The notes under the pieces: model-generated
Seen by the model: only the letters and a program-made list of their open reading frames with translations
Database searches by the model: none
What the model was told of the DNA's origin: nothing
Part shown: piece after piece, positions 5,350 to 5,639 of the stretch
How positions within the stretch are numbered: the stretch's first letter is position 1
Layout of the letters: each line of letters starts with the position of its first letter
Translations under genes and position numbers: made by a program
From: an uncultured Clostridia bacterium
Lineage (GTDB): Bacteria > Bacillota > Clostridia > Oscillospirales > Acutalibacteraceae
NCBI GenBank assembly: GCA_958445555.1
Contig: CAUCSW010000060.1
Span: 1 to 5,639 of the forward strand
Direction of reading: 5' to 3'
DNA length: 5,639 nt

Positions 5350-5533
5350 TGCCGCGCGGCGCGCCGACGCGACCCCGCTTCGGCGGGGTCGCGTACAAAA
5401 AAACGGGGGATCGTTCTCATCTTTCGCCCGTGGGTCATCGCGGGCAGGCGAACACTCCCTTACCCACCGCCGAACGGCAGACCCCCGTTTTTGTGCCCGC
5501 GCTCTTCGAGCGCGGGCGGCGCGCCGCGCGGCA
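5350..5533 (+). ncRNA. Candidate structured RNA: four-way junction with internal pseudoknot
   Basis: Four perfect or near-perfect helices abut with one spare base. P1 is GCCGCGCGGCGCGCC (5351-5365) with its exact reverse complement at 5518-5532, plus a T-A pair outside. P2 is a 12-bp stem capped by a UUCG tetraloop (5367-5394). P3 is 5395-5409 with 5482-5494 (13 bp, two bulged As). P4 is a 10-bp stem with UUC loop (5495-5517). Inside P3, TTCGCC/GGCGAA (5423-5428/5447-5452) forms a hairpin whose loop GTGGGT (5430-5435) can pair with ACCCAC (5462-5467), a pseudoknot. A small GCC-GAAC-GGC hairpin follows (5469-5478). Plus orientation is preferred because of the C(UUCG)G loop, the downstream terminator and the possible promoter. 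I do not recognise the family, and it does not look like RNase P RNA, tmRNA or SRP RNA. A dispersed palindromic DNA element is the main alternative. Confidence 0.5.
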
Positions 5534-5568
5534 CCCCGGCAGCACTTCGCGCCCGCACTTCACGCCCC

Positions 5569-5602
5569 CCGACTTTTCGCAAGTCGGTTTTAATCTTTTT
5601 TG
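5569..5602 (+). terminator. Plus-strand intrinsic terminator
   Basis: CCGACTT (5569-5575) pairs perfectly with AAGTCGG (5581-5587) around TTCGC, followed by TTTTAATCTTTTTT. It is a good rho-independent terminator on the plus strand. The only thing upstream for it to terminate in this window is the structured block at 5350-5533, which supports that block being transcribed. Confidence 0.75.
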
Positions 5603-5639
5603 ATTTCCCGGATCCCCTTTCTTTGCCTACTGTTTCTTG

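Larger units (their letters stand above)
5297..5639. other. Gene-free right end outside the structured element
   Basis: Besides the structured element and terminator, 5301-5341 is G-rich on plus, with several G3-G6 runs. 5603-5639 is a T/C-rich tail that leaves the window. The only long open frame here (5327-5593, plus) runs straight through the palindromes, has a GTG start and encodes a low-complexity Arg/Ala-rich peptide, so I do not call it a gene. Confidence 0.55.

Noticed and set aside
5395..5494. A bidirectional terminator formed by the A/G-rich and C/T-rich arms
   Set aside because: The arms are separated by about 70 nt of further structure and abut neighbouring helices exactly, so a junction helix explains them better than a terminator. 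Pausing or termination there cannot be excluded.
5327..5593. Plus-strand Arg/Ala-rich open frame of 88 codons starting with GTG
   Set aside because: It runs through the palindromic four-way-junction block and into the terminator; the peptide is low-complexity and is explained by GC-rich DNA without stops. The AGGAGG at 5301-5306 is too far from the GTG.

Overview
The window looks like chromosomal DNA of a mid-GC anaerobic Firmicute, most likely a Clostridia/Oscillospirales-type gut bacterium. The pointers are strong AGGAGG-type ribosome binding sites, TTG starts, short intrinsic terminators with U tracts, a DUF4190-like membrane protein, and an acyl-activating enzyme of a style I associate with clostridia. 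This placement is an inference; no rRNA or other taxonomic marker is present.

Layout, read along the minus strand from right to left. (1) 5127-5639 has no convincing gene. It holds a consensus minus-strand promoter, a possible divergent plus-strand promoter, and a GC-rich block at 5350-5533 that folds on paper into an almost gap-free four-way junction with an internal pseudoknot. A plus-strand terminator follows at 5569-5602. This is a candidate structured RNA. (2) 4833-5126 encodes a small two-helix membrane protein with its own promoter and terminator (4733-4760). (3) 4539-4732 is a hairpin-rich leader. (4) 432-4538 is a tight five-gene operon: an AMP-forming acyl ligase fused to a C-terminal acyl carrier domain, two different PlsC-like acyltransferases, a free acyl carrier protein, and an LRAT-type papain-fold acyltransferase/phospholipase. 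(5) 1-431 is non-coding and hairpin-rich, with the probable operon terminator at 136-166.

The operon reads as a self-contained acyl-handling pathway. The ligase would activate a fatty acid and load it onto a carrier, either its own domain or the free ACP. The two PlsC-like enzymes would acylate a glycerophosphate-like or other hydroxyl acceptor. The LRAT enzyme, which forms acyl-cysteine intermediates in its characterised relatives, would remodel a phospholipid or move an acyl chain to an amine or hydroxyl. The LRAT gene overlaps the ACP gene by four bases, which suggests that these two proteins work together.

The product is unknown. Several family motifs are altered: the ligase P-loop has lost its Lys, both PlsC proteins have FPQ instead of FPE, the carriers carry NSI and TSL instead of DSL, and LRAT has Gln in place of the second His. 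The two best candidates for something undescribed are this LRAT-ACP-PlsC-PlsC-ligase cassette and the four-way-junction element at the right end.
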